Assembly (NCBI GenBank): GCA_963709995.1
Contig: CAVPYN010000003.1
Span: forward strand, 83,999 to 147,998
DNA length: 64,000 nt
Direction of reading: 5' to 3'
Source: JAUIIK01 sp963709995
GTDB lineage: Bacteria; Chloroflexota; Chloroflexia; Thermomicrobiales; CFX8
Both the position numbers and the translations under genes were made by a program. Below, in pieces: positions 27,170-37,337 of the stretch (the first letter of the stretch is position 1; each line of letters begins with the position of its first letter). The notes under the pieces are model-generated. The model was not told the origin of the DNA, did not search any database, and saw only the letters and a list, made by a program, of their open reading frames with translations.

Positions 27170-28183
27170 CTAGATTTGGGCTCTTTCCACCGATTCCAAC
27201 GCGATCTCGATGACGCCGCCAGGTTGGAAGTTGCTGGCGAAGTAGTAAAGGGACTGTTCACGGTCCGCGCCGCCGTCGCGGGACAGCAGCAGTTGCTTGC
27301 CAAACTCGGCGAAATCCTGAACGATCCGCTCGCAACGATAGTATGCAATGGCGGTCAGGTCGATATCCGTTTCGCCATAGCCCTGGTAGAACAGCGCTTC
27401 AAGATCCTCACCACGCCAACCACGCCCGATGCCGCCACCGATGAACATCAGGTCGCGTTCCTTCGGCGCAATCATGAACGTGTCCCAGTCAACGATGTAG
27501 AGCCGTCCTCGGTCGTCGAGCAGGACGTTCCCGCCGTGGATATCGGCGTGGCAGGGGACCATGTCTGCTTTTCGAACGCTCATCATCTCAGCGAACTGTT
27601 CGGCGTATGCGACTAACCTGGAGATGATCACGCGCTTCTCGCGCATCAGGTCCGCGAGCTGTTCGGCGACACTGTCTGGAAAGGGACCATCCTCTGCTTG
27701 AATCTGGAACATGCGGACCAGACCGCGCCACTGGTCGGGATAGCCCTCGACCGGTAGTCGTTGCCATAGGTCCGCTGGTATCGGCGTTGAGTGGATTGCC
27801 TTGAGCGCATCTCCGAGGGTGATCCAATGCTCGTCTCGAAGATCTCGCGCAAAGCCGTCCTGGCCGGCGACGAACGGTGAAAGTGTCAGGGTGAATTCAT
27901 CGAGCGGGGCCCAAAGCCTCCCATCATGTGCGCGGATTGGGGCGATGATCTGTTCAATGCCACGGTCATACAGTAGTTGCGCGATCTTCACACTCGTCCC
28001 ATCGTCGGGGCCACGTCGCAGTTTCGCGAAGAACGGCGGCCCATCTTTCCCATCAGCCCGGTAGACGGCCGTATCGACGTCCGAGCCGAGTGGCAGGAAG
28101 GTGACCCGTGCAATATCCAGCCCAAAGTCATCGCGCAGGCCAGCGATGAGGCGTTCGTCAGGTAGATCGGGCTTTTCGAGCAT
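27170..28183 (-). CDS. Aminoglycoside phosphotransferase (APH) family kinase
   Basis: This protein of 337 residues has VPCHADIHGGNVLL (the Brenner motif: catalytic Asp and Asn) and LYIVDWDTFMIAPKERDLMF (metal-binding Asp). FFAKLRR contains the ATP-binding Lys. A small-molecule kinase is expected, substrate unknown. The start is ATG at 28183 with GGAGAATGG upstream. It is not a close relative of the one at 6969. Confidence 0.88.
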   Translation of the reverse strand: MLEKPDLPDERLIAGLRDDFGLDIARVTFLPLGSDVDTAVYRADGKDGPPFFAKLRRGPDDGTSVKIAQLLYDRGIEQIIAPIRAHDGRLWAPLDEFTLTLSPFVAGQDGFARDLRDEHWITLGDALKAIHSTPIPADLWQRLPVEGYPDQWRGLVRMFQIQAEDGPFPDSVAEQLADLMREKRVIISRLVAYAEQFAEMMSVRKADMVPCHADIHGGNVLLDDRGRLYIVDWDTFMIAPKERDLMFIGGGIGRGWRGEDLEALFYQGYGETDIDLTAIAYYRCERIVQDFAEFGKQLLLSRDGGADREQSLYYFASNFQPGGVIEIALESVERAQI

Positions 28184-28393
28184 TGAACCATTCTCCGTCC
28201 GGTCTATGGGCCTGGCCAACGAACAAAGATCTCATTTTGAGCCAGGCGCCCGCGAAACTGGTAGGGGAAGTTTCAGGGTAGGGATACCGTCAGGCTCAAT
28301 TGCGATCCCGGGCAGCGGGGTAGATCTGAACGAACTTGACTCGACGAACTATTGCTTCAACTTGGTACGACAAGATCGGCGCCGCCTCATTCG

Positions 28394-29200
28394 CTAGCCA
28401 CGAGAGATAACATCCGGCTTTTGAAACAGCACGATGTCCTGGAACGGGTTGCCAGCAGCAGCTTCCGGGAAGTGCCCAAGCAACTTGAAACTGCGCGCCA
28501 GTTCATCGCGGATGTATTGCGTCGGGTGGAATGCCGCGCAGAAGTTTGACCCTGGCGCCGAGGAGTTGCGGACAACAAGCCGCCCCTCGCGATAGCGCAG
28601 TTGTTCCTCGGCATCGAGCTCCGGTAGATAGTGATCACCGTGGACCGTGATCAGCAGATAGCCGCCCGGTTTGAGGATGCGCTCCATCTCGTCAATCCAG
28701 GCGGTCTGGAGAGCTTCGGGAAGATGGGTGAAGACCGAAAGGGCATAAATGAGGTCGAAGGTTGCGTCACCGTAGCCAATCGGCGGCATGGTTCGGTTCG
28801 TCGCGAACCGGGCGAGGGGCAGATTCGCCGTGCTCCATTCGATCAGAAGCGGGTTGATGTCGGTCCCGTAGAGCGCGGGCTGATCGGTCAGCGGCCAGTG
28901 CCGCAGCACCCGCCCGACCCCGCAGCCGAAGTCGAGGACTGATTTCAGGCTTGCTAACTCAATGCCTCGTTCGTCGAGCGCACCGGCAATCGAGTCAAGT
29001 GCTAGCTGTCCGCCCTCGATGAACCAGTGCAGGTCGGCCGAACCAGCCACTTCGACCAGCAAACGCTCGGGCGGAACCGGATATTCCAGCGAGGCTTCCC
29101 TGCGAAACTGGCGATTGCGCCAGCGCGTGCCGGGCGAGAGGGCGAGACGGCGCCGTCCGAGGGCGAATCGCAATGCTTGCACTTCGTCTGACCAGGGCAT
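28394..29200 (-). CDS. Class I SAM-dependent methyltransferase
   Basis: This 268-residue protein has an N-terminal helical region of about 90 residues, then motif I (VLDFGCGVGRVLRHW), ALYGTDINPLLIEW (motif II), FDLIYALSVFTHLPE (motif IV) and LKPGGYLLITVHGD. The arrangement resembles Methyltransf_11/25 enzymes that act on small molecules or sugars. The acceptor is not evident. It is flanked by the phosphotransferase and a hydrolase on the same strand but with gaps over 90 bases. Confidence 0.88.
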   Translation of the reverse strand: MPWSDEVQALRFALGRRRLALSPGTRWRNRQFRREASLEYPVPPERLLVEVAGSADLHWFIEGGQLALDSIAGALDERGIELASLKSVLDFGCGVGRVLRHWPLTDQPALYGTDINPLLIEWSTANLPLARFATNRTMPPIGYGDATFDLIYALSVFTHLPEALQTAWIDEMERILKPGGYLLITVHGDHYLPELDAEEQLRYREGRLVVRNSSAPGSNFCAAFHPTQYIRDELARSFKLLGHFPEAAAGNPFQDIVLFQKPDVISRG

Positions 29201-29295
29201 CGATGATGCTATTTTCTGTTTGCTGGGTAGGGATTGCCAGCCGGGTCCTCAAGGTTGATTGTAGTCAACCAGGATCGCCGGATGCTTCAACGAGG

Positions 29296-30102
29296 TCAAA
29301 GTGAGCGCTGCTGAGCTTGTTTAGCCGTTTCATTTGTAGCTCGTCTGAGGAACGCTTCGGCGTGAGGTAGCACGAGATCGCTACGGATGAAGACCTCACC
29401 ATGATCCACGCCGTTGATTGCGGCGAACACAGCTGATGGGCTGTTGTTCGCGATCACCCGCACCTGATTGCAGATGGCATCTTCTGTACCTGCGTAGAGC
29501 AGAAAAGGAGTGTCCCGATGAGCTAGATTTCTGTCATAGCTGGACATAAGGTCCCGTCTTGCCACCATACTAGCAATCAGGGCTTGAGGATCCTGCGCGA
29601 GTCTCCGTTTCCGATATGGTTCCGGCAACCGGCCGGTCTCTTCTTCTACCGATGCAATGTAGTGCGACATCCCGGATTCGAGGGACTGGATTGCTCGATT
29701 GATTACCTCGGGATCAAGGGGATGAGGATGAGAGCCGCCGATGATCGCGGCGAACAATCTGTCTCGGGCGAGCTCTGACAATCCGAACCCAATGTACCCA
29801 CCGAGAGAATAGCCCCAGAAGTGGACGTTGCTGACACCAAGATCGTCGACGACAGCGAGCATATCCGCAATCCGCAGATCCATCGTATACGAAGTTGGAG
29901 TGTACGGTTTGCTGCTCCGCCCGTGGCCCCGATCATCAACCAGGATGAGAAGATGCTGGTTCCGAAGAGCCGCTGTGTACCCCGCGATGCGCCAGAACTC
30001 CAGGTCTTGCATGAACCCATGGAGTAACAGGAGAGGCGGGCCCTTCCCCTCAACCTCGTAGTAGATCTCGACGCCGTCATCGGGATTCGTAGCGTGTGGC
30101 AT
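29296..30102 (-). CDS. Alpha/beta hydrolase
   Basis: This protein of 268 residues has LLLLHGFMQDLEFW (oxyanion strand), VDDRGHGRSS, the nucleophile elbow GYSLGGYIG, the acid strand LLYAGTEDA and the catalytic His in INGVDHGEVF. The frame is open 100 codons upstream, but that part is low-complexity and unlike the family; the ATG at 30102 gives the standard N-terminus (DGVEIYYEVEGKGPPLL). Substrate unknown. Confidence 0.88.
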   Translation of the reverse strand: MPHATNPDDGVEIYYEVEGKGPPLLLLHGFMQDLEFWRIAGYTAALRNQHLLILVDDRGHGRSSKPYTPTSYTMDLRIADMLAVVDDLGVSNVHFWGYSLGGYIGFGLSELARDRLFAAIIGGSHPHPLDPEVINRAIQSLESGMSHYIASVEEETGRLPEPYRKRRLAQDPQALIASMVARRDLMSSYDRNLAHRDTPFLLYAGTEDAICNQVRVIANNSPSAVFAAINGVDHGEVFIRSDLVLPHAEAFLRRATNETAKQAQQRSL

Positions 30103-30398
30103 CCAGTTACGTGTTTCCGCCGGCAATCCGGTTGCTACCCAACATTGGTCGCCATGATGACATACTACTCCGCTCGATCGTTCAGCCTGTTCACGGTTCG
30201 TTGTCGTTCTCTCTTGAACGCAGCGAGGGAGGGAAGTGGCAATCGAGCCGAATCGATCAATCCGATGCAGGCTGGATGGCGGCCGATCTCCATGTGACCG
30301 GTGTGCGGGAATCCTGGCCCGGCCCGGTCGAGGTGATCCGGTTGTCATTGCCGGTCGGATCCCATGCGTGAGGCCGCTCGCTACCGCATGGGCCGATC

Positions 30399-31685
30399 TC
30401 ACGAGCTGTTGGACGCCCCATCGAGGCCGGAGTCAGCGGGTGGGGACTGTTGGGTTGTGTCTGAATGGGGCATAAGCGCTAGTGCGCCGATCCCGCCAAT
30501 GACCCGGAGCAGCGCGGCGGCACTGAGGATCCCCACCAGGCCAAGATAGTCGCCGAGCAGACCCCCGGCGCCGAACCCAACCATCATCGCGATGCCTTGC
30601 AACGAACCCAACGCTCCAAAGACGCGCCCGCGGTATGCGTCGGAAGCCTGTCGCTGGATGATCGTTTGCTGCCCGGTCACCCCGGCGACCGAAGGGAAGC
30701 CGGCCAGGACAAAGAAGCCCATCGCGACTCCGACAGCTGGCGTGCCGGCGGCGGCAATACGGCGGGCGTTGGCCGCACCGAGATCGGCGAGCCCGATACC
30801 GATCATGCCGCCTCCGACGAGCCAGCGTGTCGTAATCCGGCGACCGGCGCGGACGACGATCATCCCGGCAATCAACCCGCCAACTGCCTGGGCAGAGAGT
30901 AGCCAGCCGACCTGCGCGGGAGTTCCACCAAGCACATCGAGCACCAGTGGTGACAGGCCAAGCGTCAGGAAGACCCCTTCGGCCAATCCAGTCAAGATGG
31001 ATGCTCCGAACAGCACGCGTAGCGTCTCGTTTCGCCGGACAATACCCAGACCGGCACGCCAGTTGGCGCCCATTCTGGACCACGCAGCGCCGACTGGAGT
31101 CGCGCCCGAGTCCCGCTCCGGGCGGCTGTCGGTAGTGATCGAGGCGATCAGGATGGCGGAGACGACGAACGTTAGCGCGTCGGCGAATACCGCGCCACCA
31201 ATCCCCGACTTTGCGTAAAGCAGCGAGCCCATGGCGGGACCGATGAGGGCGCCGAAGTTGTTGTTTAGAGAGTTGAGCGCATTGGCGGCAACAAGATGCT
31301 CCTCACCGACCAGTTTGGGGAGGAGCGCGCCTTCAGCAGGCCGGAAGAACATCCCGATCGTTCCCTGGATCGCCGCGACGGTGTAGAGCACCGCAAGCTG
31401 ATTCGGCGCGACCAGAACCGGCAGCAGGAAGACGGCCCGGGTCGAATCGGCAATGACCATCGTCCATTTGCGGTCCCATTGATCGACGAACACCCCGGCG
31501 ACCGAGCCAAGGAGAACACGGGGCAAGAATGTGGCGGCCAGCACGCCAGCCGTTGCAAGCGTGGAATCAGTCTGGCGGTAGACATGGAGCGGTAGCGCGA
31601 TGATCAGCGCCGCGTCGCCGGCAAACGAGATCAACCCCGCAAGCCAGAGAACCCCGAAGTCTCGAATCCGCAGCAGCCCGAACAT
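30399..31685 (-). CDS. MFS transporter
   Basis: This 428-residue protein has about 12 membrane segments and the major-facilitator loop-2 signature near residue 65 (GVFVDQWDRKWTMVIAD). The N-terminus FRIRDF-like start (LLRIRDFGVLWLAGLISFAGD) and the length match MFS_3/enterobactin-exporter-like drug or metabolite efflux proteins. Substrate unknown. The stop lies 297 bases before the hydrolase start; that gap holds no gene. Confidence 0.92.
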   Translation of the reverse strand: MFGLLRIRDFGVLWLAGLISFAGDAALIIALPLHVYRQTDSTLATAGVLAATFLPRVLLGSVAGVFVDQWDRKWTMVIADSTRAVFLLPVLVAPNQLAVLYTVAAIQGTIGMFFRPAEGALLPKLVGEEHLVAANALNSLNNNFGALIGPAMGSLLYAKSGIGGAVFADALTFVVSAILIASITTDSRPERDSGATPVGAAWSRMGANWRAGLGIVRRNETLRVLFGASILTGLAEGVFLTLGLSPLVLDVLGGTPAQVGWLLSAQAVGGLIAGMIVVRAGRRITTRWLVGGGMIGIGLADLGAANARRIAAAGTPAVGVAMGFFVLAGFPSVAGVTGQQTIIQRQASDAYRGRVFGALGSLQGIAMMVGFGAGGLLGDYLGLVGILSAAALLRVIGGIGALALMPHSDTTQQSPPADSGLDGASNSS

Positions 31686-31850
31686 GGGGCGACCCTCGCA
31701 CGCTACGTTCGAACAGCCAGCAAAGGCCGCTGATTATGCCACGCTCGATGAGGTGTCGGACTTTCGGCGTCTCTGGCAAACTTTACGGTTCATGATCGAG
31801 ACAGCAGGGCAATCGGGCTATGCAGTCGGTCGAGAGAAGTTGGTGGTCCA

Positions 31851-32357
31851 TTGAACGACATCACGATTGTCGCCTTGCCTCTTTCGCGATGGCCAGAGTT
31901 CCGCCGGTTGCGTCTCGAAGCGCTGCTCGATTCGCCGCAGGCCTTCGGGGCCTCCCATGGAGCGGAGGTCTCGTATCCGGACGAGCACTGGATAGGGCGA
32001 CTACGGGAAGCAAGAGAAGGTCGATCCGTGTCGCTCTTTGCCGAACGTGAAGGCCACCTGATAGGGATGATCGGTGCATTTTTCGCAGCCGGTCCTGATG
32101 TAGCGACAGTTGTTGCCGTCTACGTGAAACCTGACTTTCGCGGGCATGGTGTCGGAAGTTTGCTTGTCGAAGCTGTGATCGAGCGGCTGCGGGCCTTTCC
32201 TGGTGCGCGACGCGCCCGATTGATGGTCAATGTTGGACAAGTCCCGGCCCAGAGCCTGTATCGAAGCGCCGGATTTGTCGAAGTCGGTAGCGAGCGCGTG
32301 CCACTCGGCGACGGCAAGGTCTACGATGAGCTGATCCTGGAGCGTCTACTTGACTGA
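31851..32357 (+). CDS. GNAT-family N-acetyltransferase
   Basis: This 168-residue protein has the GNAT core: VVAVYVKPDFRGHGVGSLLVEAVIE contains the acetyl-CoA loop (RGHGVG), and LYRSAGFVEVGSE is the last conserved strand. The start codon is TTG, supported by GAGAGAAGTTGG upstream and by family alignment of MNDITIVALPLSRWPEF. Substrate unknown. It diverges from the MFS gene on the opposite strand. Confidence 0.88.
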   Translation: MNDITIVALPLSRWPEFRRLRLEALLDSPQAFGASHGAEVSYPDEHWIGRLREAREGRSVSLFAEREGHLIGMIGAFFAAGPDVATVVAVYVKPDFRGHGVGSLLVEAVIERLRAFPGARRARLMVNVGQVPAQSLYRSAGFVEVGSERVPLGDGKVYDELILERLLD

Positions 32358-32515
32358 TTACAGAAGCCGTATCGACGCCAGACCATTGCCGAGGCCGCTG
32401 TTGGTCGACTGCCCGTTCGGCCTGAGGATGGTCGACCGAAGGCGCCCGAACGGATTCGCAATTCGCTGCCAACGGCAGTACGAACTAGGGCGACCGCGGT
32501 CAGCGAAGTGGCCCG

Positions 32516-33036
32516 TCAAGTCGTCCGACGCGTCGCACGGTTCGTGACCTCGGCGTAGTCCCACAGGCCCATATTGCTGCCATAATCCGGCGTTGCGACG
32601 CCGATTTCAGTCAGAGCCGTGCATATCTGTGAACGGTGCTCGATCGCGTGCTGCAGAGCCTGCATCAGAATCACGCCAGCCGGCACATCACGATCAACAC
32701 CATCGTGCCAGGTAGTTTCAAAGGTGCGTTCGGCATCAAAGGGGCGCGACAGGAATCGCTCCCAGCGTTGGTCGAGTTCGTCGACGCGCTTTTCCAACTC
32801 ATCAAGTGTTGGGACATCGTCGCCTCGACGGTCCCAACTCGGCTCTTCGCCTGATAGCCGGGCCTGGTAGTTCGATTCGGATGAGATGTAGTGTCGCAGC
32901 GTCTCGCCGATACTTCCGTATGCGCCCGTCGCCGTCGCATCCATCTTTGCTCGTCGGTCAAGTTGCGACAGACGGCGATGATTTCTCTCGTTGCCCAGGT
33001 GTTGTACCGGAAACCATCGACCAGGCCGTCGTTCAT
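32516..33036 (-). CDS. DinB-family protein, frameshifted
   Basis: The start (MNDGLVDGFRYNTWATREII) lies in one frame and the rest (TLRHYISSESNYQARL, LQHAIEHRSQICTAL, DYGSNMGLWDYAE) in another. Adding one A to CAAAG near 32955 joins them to about 173 residues. The spaced His and HxxxH-type positions fit a DinB four-helix metal-binding bundle. The start is well supported by GCGAGGAGGCAGACA. Break in an A run points to a consensus error. Confidence 0.78.
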
Positions 33037-33227
33037 TGTCTGCCTCCTCGCGTACAGCGACGGTGAAGGAGCGAATCCTACGATGGATTGGGGTTCTGCT
33101 CCCAGATCGATTGGGAGTGCTCCCTTGTGACCGCTCGGTGACATTGGCGTAGCCTGAATCCAGATACGAATGACAGGCGGCCAACGCACAGTAGTGGACG
33201 GCCGCGACATCCGAAGAGGAGTCACCG

Positions 33228-33607
33228 ATGGCCTTCGATAGTTTGGTGAAGCGGTTGATCGGGATAGCGATGATTGTCGGACCGTTGCTGGCGGTTCTCG
33301 CCGGGATATTTTACATGGCCGATGAGGTCGTGCCAGCGGCCTTATTTGGCTTCTATTCCCGCTGTCCTGGGTACTTGTCGGAATCGGCCTGCTGCGCGCC
33401 AACGCTATTCAGCGCTGGGGAGCAATCTTGCTTATCGTTACCGGCGTTTCGTTCTTTCTCGGTGTAGGTTTGGAGCTTGGTGAAGACGCAACGATCACTG
33501 GCACGATGGCTATGATCCTCGTTGCACTCGCGCCGACTGGCTGGCGGTTGATGACGGCGGATAGCCCGGCCCTGCCAGCTGGCGAACCATCCCCGGCGAG
33601 TTCGTAA
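33228..33607 (+). CDS. Small membrane protein, frameshifted
   Basis: The first 42 codons (MAFDSLVKRLIGIAMIVGPL) are in one frame; after a break near 33352 the rest reads LFPLSWVLVGIGLLRANAIQ, LLIVTGVSFFLGVGLELGED and IILVALAPTGWRLM-like ending. Joined, it is about 126 residues with four membrane segments. The ending (LAPTGWRLMTAD) matches the endings of the two membrane proteins at 36675 (LAPLGWRIVTTG) and 37600 (LVPIGWRIFSTG), so it is a shorter relative. It precedes the histidine kinase by 27 bases. Function unknown. Confidence 0.6.
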
Positions 33608-33634
33608 CGAGGTTCGGTTGACGGATAGTTGGCG

Positions 33635-35839
33635 ATGAACGGCGGCGGTATGACAGAGGCGATGAACAATGCGAGCGCTCAGAATTCCGCCGTCCGGCCT
33701 GCTGCCGGGATCGTCTCTGCCAGCCAGAACATGCGTGTGTTGCGCATTGTCTGGTGGACGGTGACGCTCGTCCTTGCTGGCTCGTTCGCGATCGCGGCTT
33801 TCGCCCGATACGACGAGCTGCGGCAGCCGTGCGAGGCGGCCGAGCAGAATCGGGATTGTGGCTATTACGTCCTCACGCCGACCCAGGTCGAAGCCCTCAA
33901 CGACCTGGGACTCAGCCTGGATTTCTATGCCACCTACCAGATCATCGTCGATGGATTGCCCGTGCTGGCCTTCCTTGGGCTTGGGATCTTCATCGTATGG
34001 CAGCGTCCGGGAGATCGAGTCGCGCAGGGTATGTCACTGGGAATGGTCGCTATTGGGCTTGCGATCTTGCCCGAGATTCCCACGGCGTTGGAGCGCGCCT
34101 ACCCGGCATTCGGCGCTATCTGGTTAGCCCTGATCTATGCGCTGGCAATGCCGGCCTTTGTCTACGTAAACGCGACCTTCCCGAACGGGCGCTTCGAACC
34201 GCGCTGGATGCTCTGGGCCGCGCTCGGCATGGTCACCGCAATGTTTGGCTCGATCATCCTGGAACTGTTCACATCGTATTCGACAGCAGACGTTCTCGTC
34301 GTCGGGCTGGTCGCTGCCGGATTGCTGCTCTGGATCGCGCTCATGGCCGGGCAAGTCCAACGCTTTCGCCGCCTCTTCTCGCGAGCGGAGCGCCAGCAGG
34401 TCAAGTGGGTGCTCCTTGGGCTCCTGAGCATCGTCGCTGGCGGCACAACCTGGGCGCTCGTCTTCGATCAACAGGTGATCGGTGGTGAAACGACCCGGCT
34501 CTGGTTCTACCTGGTGCTGCAGCCGCTCCTGATCCTCTTCGGGTCGATATTGCCTGTGTCGATGGCTTTTGCGATCCTGCGCTACCGCCTCTACGATATC
34601 GATATCATCCTCAACCGCACGCTCGTCTATGCGGTCCTCACCGGACTCGTCGTTGCAACCTATGTTCTGATCGTTGGCGGCCTTGGGGCGCTGATCCAGG
34701 GCCGGAGCGACTCCTGGCTGCCGTTCGTCGCCGTTGGAGTCGTCGCGATCCTGCTGCAGCCGGTGCGAGACCGGGTCCAGCGCGGGGCGAATCGGCTGAT
34801 GTTCGGTGAGCGTGACGAGCCCTATGCGCTGCTAGCCCAGTTGGGCCACAACCTTAGCGCGACCTCCCCGCCCGACGCGGCGCTGCAGCGTACGGTCGAA
34901 ACGGTCGGTTCGGCGCTGAAACTACCGTACGCTGCGATCGATCTTCACGAAGGAGATGACTTCGTTGATGGCGCCGTGTTTGGGGAGGCGGTTGCTGAAC
35001 CGTTGGTGATACCGATGTTCCATCAGAGAGAAAACGTTGGCCGCTTGCTTATCTCGCCTCGTTCGCCTTCCGAGCGCTTCACGGACAAGGAGCGACAACT
35101 GCTCGACGACATCGCCGTACAGGCCGGTGCTGTCGCTTCGTCGGTGCGCTTGACGCGGACGCTCCAACAAGCGCGCGAACGGCTCGTCTTCGCCCGCGAG
35201 GAGGAGCGCCGTCGAATTCGCCGCGATCTCCACGATGGGCTCGGGCCAACGCTGGCGACCCAGACGCTCAGTCTCGATGCCGCCATCGACCTGTTGCCGG
35301 ATGATCCGGAGGCGGCTCAGCGCGCGCTGCAGTCGATCAAGCGGCAGAATGCGGCTTTGATCGGTGATATCCGGAGGCTCGTCTACGAGCTGCGGCCGCC
35401 GGCACTCGACGAGCTGCACCTGGTCGGCGCAATCCGGTCATACGCGGCGCAGATGGCTGGGCGGCAGGACCTCAGGATCAGCGTCGAGGCGCAGCCCGAG
35501 CCGCTTCCCGACGTTCCGGCCGCGGTCGAAGTCGCTGTCTTCCGCGTTGTCGAGGAAGCGCTGACCAACGTCATCCGGCACGCCCGGGCCAGCGAGTGCC
35601 GTGTGGGGCTGGAAGTGGTGGTGAATTCACCGATCAGCCTGAACCTTGAGATTGTCGATGACGGTGTCGGCGTTCCGGCGAACCCCAATTCGGGGATCGG
35701 CCTGCGTTCGATGCGTGACCGGGTCGAAGAGCTAGGCGGCCGGTTCGAGATAGTACGGCTCTCAAATGGCGGAACGCGGATATCGGCGTCGATTCCGTTG
35801 GGCGATACCGGCGGGCAAGATGAGCGGAGCGAGCGATGA
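33635..35839 (+). CDS. NarL-type sensor histidine kinase with GAF-like domain
   Basis: This protein of about 734 residues has about eight membrane segments over residues 30-390, a GAF-like segment (about 395-520), the HisKA_3 dimerisation helix with the phospho-acceptor His (RRIRRDLHDGLGPTLA, about 533) and a C-terminal HATPase_c domain (ALTNVIRHARAS N-box; IVDDGVGVPANP and GIGLRSMRDRVEELGG G-boxes). It autophosphorylates in response to an unknown membrane or cytoplasmic signal. The stop overlaps the response-regulator start (ATGA). Several ATGs near 33635-33650 could start it. Confidence 0.92.
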   Translation: MNGGGMTEAMNNASAQNSAVRPAAGIVSASQNMRVLRIVWWTVTLVLAGSFAIAAFARYDELRQPCEAAEQNRDCGYYVLTPTQVEALNDLGLSLDFYATYQIIVDGLPVLAFLGLGIFIVWQRPGDRVAQGMSLGMVAIGLAILPEIPTALERAYPAFGAIWLALIYALAMPAFVYVNATFPNGRFEPRWMLWAALGMVTAMFGSIILELFTSYSTADVLVVGLVAAGLLLWIALMAGQVQRFRRLFSRAERQQVKWVLLGLLSIVAGGTTWALVFDQQVIGGETTRLWFYLVLQPLLILFGSILPVSMAFAILRYRLYDIDIILNRTLVYAVLTGLVVATYVLIVGGLGALIQGRSDSWLPFVAVGVVAILLQPVRDRVQRGANRLMFGERDEPYALLAQLGHNLSATSPPDAALQRTVETVGSALKLPYAAIDLHEGDDFVDGAVFGEAVAEPLVIPMFHQRENVGRLLISPRSPSERFTDKERQLLDDIAVQAGAVASSVRLTRTLQQARERLVFAREEERRRIRRDLHDGLGPTLATQTLSLDAAIDLLPDDPEAAQRALQSIKRQNAALIGDIRRLVYELRPPALDELHLVGAIRSYAAQMAGRQDLRISVEAQPEPLPDVPAAVEVAVFRVVEEALTNVIRHARASECRVGLEVVVNSPISLNLEIVDDGVGVPANPNSGIGLRSMRDRVEELGGRFEIVRLSNGGTRISASIPLGDTGGQDERSER

Positions 35840-36502
35840 GCGACGGCGAACATCAGATCCGGGTGCTCGTCGCCGACGATCACACGCTCTTCCGCGAGGG
35901 CGTCATGACGATGCTCGAGAATAGCCCCGACACCATCCCGGTCGGCGGCGCGGGAAACGGCTGCCGAAGCGGTCGAGCAGGCTATCGAACTACAACCTGA
36001 CGTGATCCTGATGGACATCATGATGCCAGGTATGAACGGCATCGAGGCGACGAGCGCGATCCTCGCCGATCATCCAGAGATTCGGATCGTGATACTGACG
36101 ATGCTTGAAGACGATGACTCGCTCTTCACGGCGATGTGCGCCGGGGCACGCGGCTATATCCTGAAGGGAGCGGACCGCGACGAGATGCTGCGGACGATCC
36201 GTGCCGTCGCCAACGGCGAGGCGCTCTTCGGCGGCCCGATCGCCGACCGCATCAGCGGTTTTTTCCAGAATGGCGGCGTGCTGACTCCGACAAGCGCCGT
36301 GCCCTTCCCTGACCTTACCGAGCGGGAGCGGGAGGTTCTCGAGCTGATATCGATTGGCCGGAGCAACCGAGAGATCGCCGAAGCGCTCTTTATCAGCACG
36401 AAAACGGTCAGCAACCACATCACGAACATCTTCGAAAAGCTCCAGGTGGCCGACCGCGCCCAGGCGATCGTTAAAGCCCGCGAGGCTGGATTGGGAGAGT
36501 AG
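35836..36502 (+). CDS. NarL/LuxR-type response regulator, frameshifted
   Basis: The receiver starts in frame 1 (IRVLVADDHTLFREGVMTML) and continues in frame 2 (TAAEAVEQAIELQPDVILMD). One extra base near 35950 explains the shift. The phospho-acceptor Asp is in VILMDIMMPG, Lys in YILKGAD, and the C-terminal GerE domain is LTEREREVLELISIGRSNRE. Joined length about 221 residues is normal. It is the partner of the overlapping kinase. A consensus error is likelier than a dead regulator beside an intact kinase. Confidence 0.87.
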
Positions 36503-36674
36503 ATGAACTGAACGAACCCTGGCGGCCCACTGTTCGCAGGGGGCAGTTGACGCGGCGAACCTGACCTTTCATCCGAAGAAATGAGCATGTTCAACGATGA
36601 AATGCGCCGAACCGGCGCGGGTCGGGATGGTCTTGTCTCCGATCAGATTTGGATAGATGTCTTGGAAAGGCAAA

Positions 36675-37337
36675 ATGATGAACACGCGATATGACGAACT
36701 AAAGACGAAAGCCGTTGGACTGGCCTTCATCCTTGGGCCAGTGCTGCTCTTCGTCGCCGCGCTCGTCTTTACGGCCGGTATCGGGCGGAATCCGAACGAT
36801 ATCGACAGCTATGTTGAGGGCATAATCGGCTTCTACGGGATGATCTTCTTTGTCCCTATCTGGGTCACGCTCGCTGGCGTCGTCGGACGGCGGTACCCGA
36901 AGTATGGAATTACCCTGGCTGTGCTCGGCTTGATGAGCGCTGCTGCCGGGGTCATGCCGATGGCGGGACGAGTGCTTCAGAAAACGATGATTGATGAGGG
37001 GATCAATATCGAGATCTGGGATCTCTTCGATAAGCCGATCATGCTTCCGGTCGTGATCATCATGCCGCTCTTTCCAATCATCGGCGCTCTGCTCGGCATC
37101 GGGTTGTTGAAGGGCCGTTTGCTGGAATTGCGGTTTGGAATCGGCCTGATTCTGACCGCTCCGATGTTCATCCTTGTCCAGGCTGGAGGGTCGCTCGTCG
37201 AAATTGTCTGGCCGCTCACCACGCTTCTATACGTCGTCGTTCTCGCTCCGCTCGGCTGGCGGATCGTCACGACCGGCGAGATCCAGGCGACGGAGACGAC
37301 GGCCGAAGGGGTAGCACGGGCAACGGTTAGTTCGTAG
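36675..37337 (+). CDS. Membrane protein, first of a tandem pair
   Basis: This protein of 220 residues has about six membrane segments and no family I recognise. Key conserved features shared with the gene at 37600 are TRYDELKTKAVGLAFILGPV, GIGRNPNDIDSYVEG, FVPIWVTLAGVVGRRY and the ending APLGWRIVTTGEIQATE. A GGAAAGGCAAA ribosome-binding site supports the start. It lies 172 bases after the response regulator and may be controlled by it. Function unknown. Confidence 0.75.
   Translation: MMNTRYDELKTKAVGLAFILGPVLLFVAALVFTAGIGRNPNDIDSYVEGIIGFYGMIFFVPIWVTLAGVVGRRYPKYGITLAVLGLMSAAAGVMPMAGRVLQKTMIDEGINIEIWDLFDKPIMLPVVIIMPLFPIIGALLGIGLLKGRLLELRFGIGLILTAPMFILVQAGGSLVEIVWPLTTLLYVVVLAPLGWRIVTTGEIQATETTAEGVARATVSS

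Noticed and set aside
29296..30402. Longer start for the alpha/beta hydrolase at 29296
   Set aside because: The extra 100 codons are low-complexity and not part of the fold; ATG 30102 gives the normal N-terminus.
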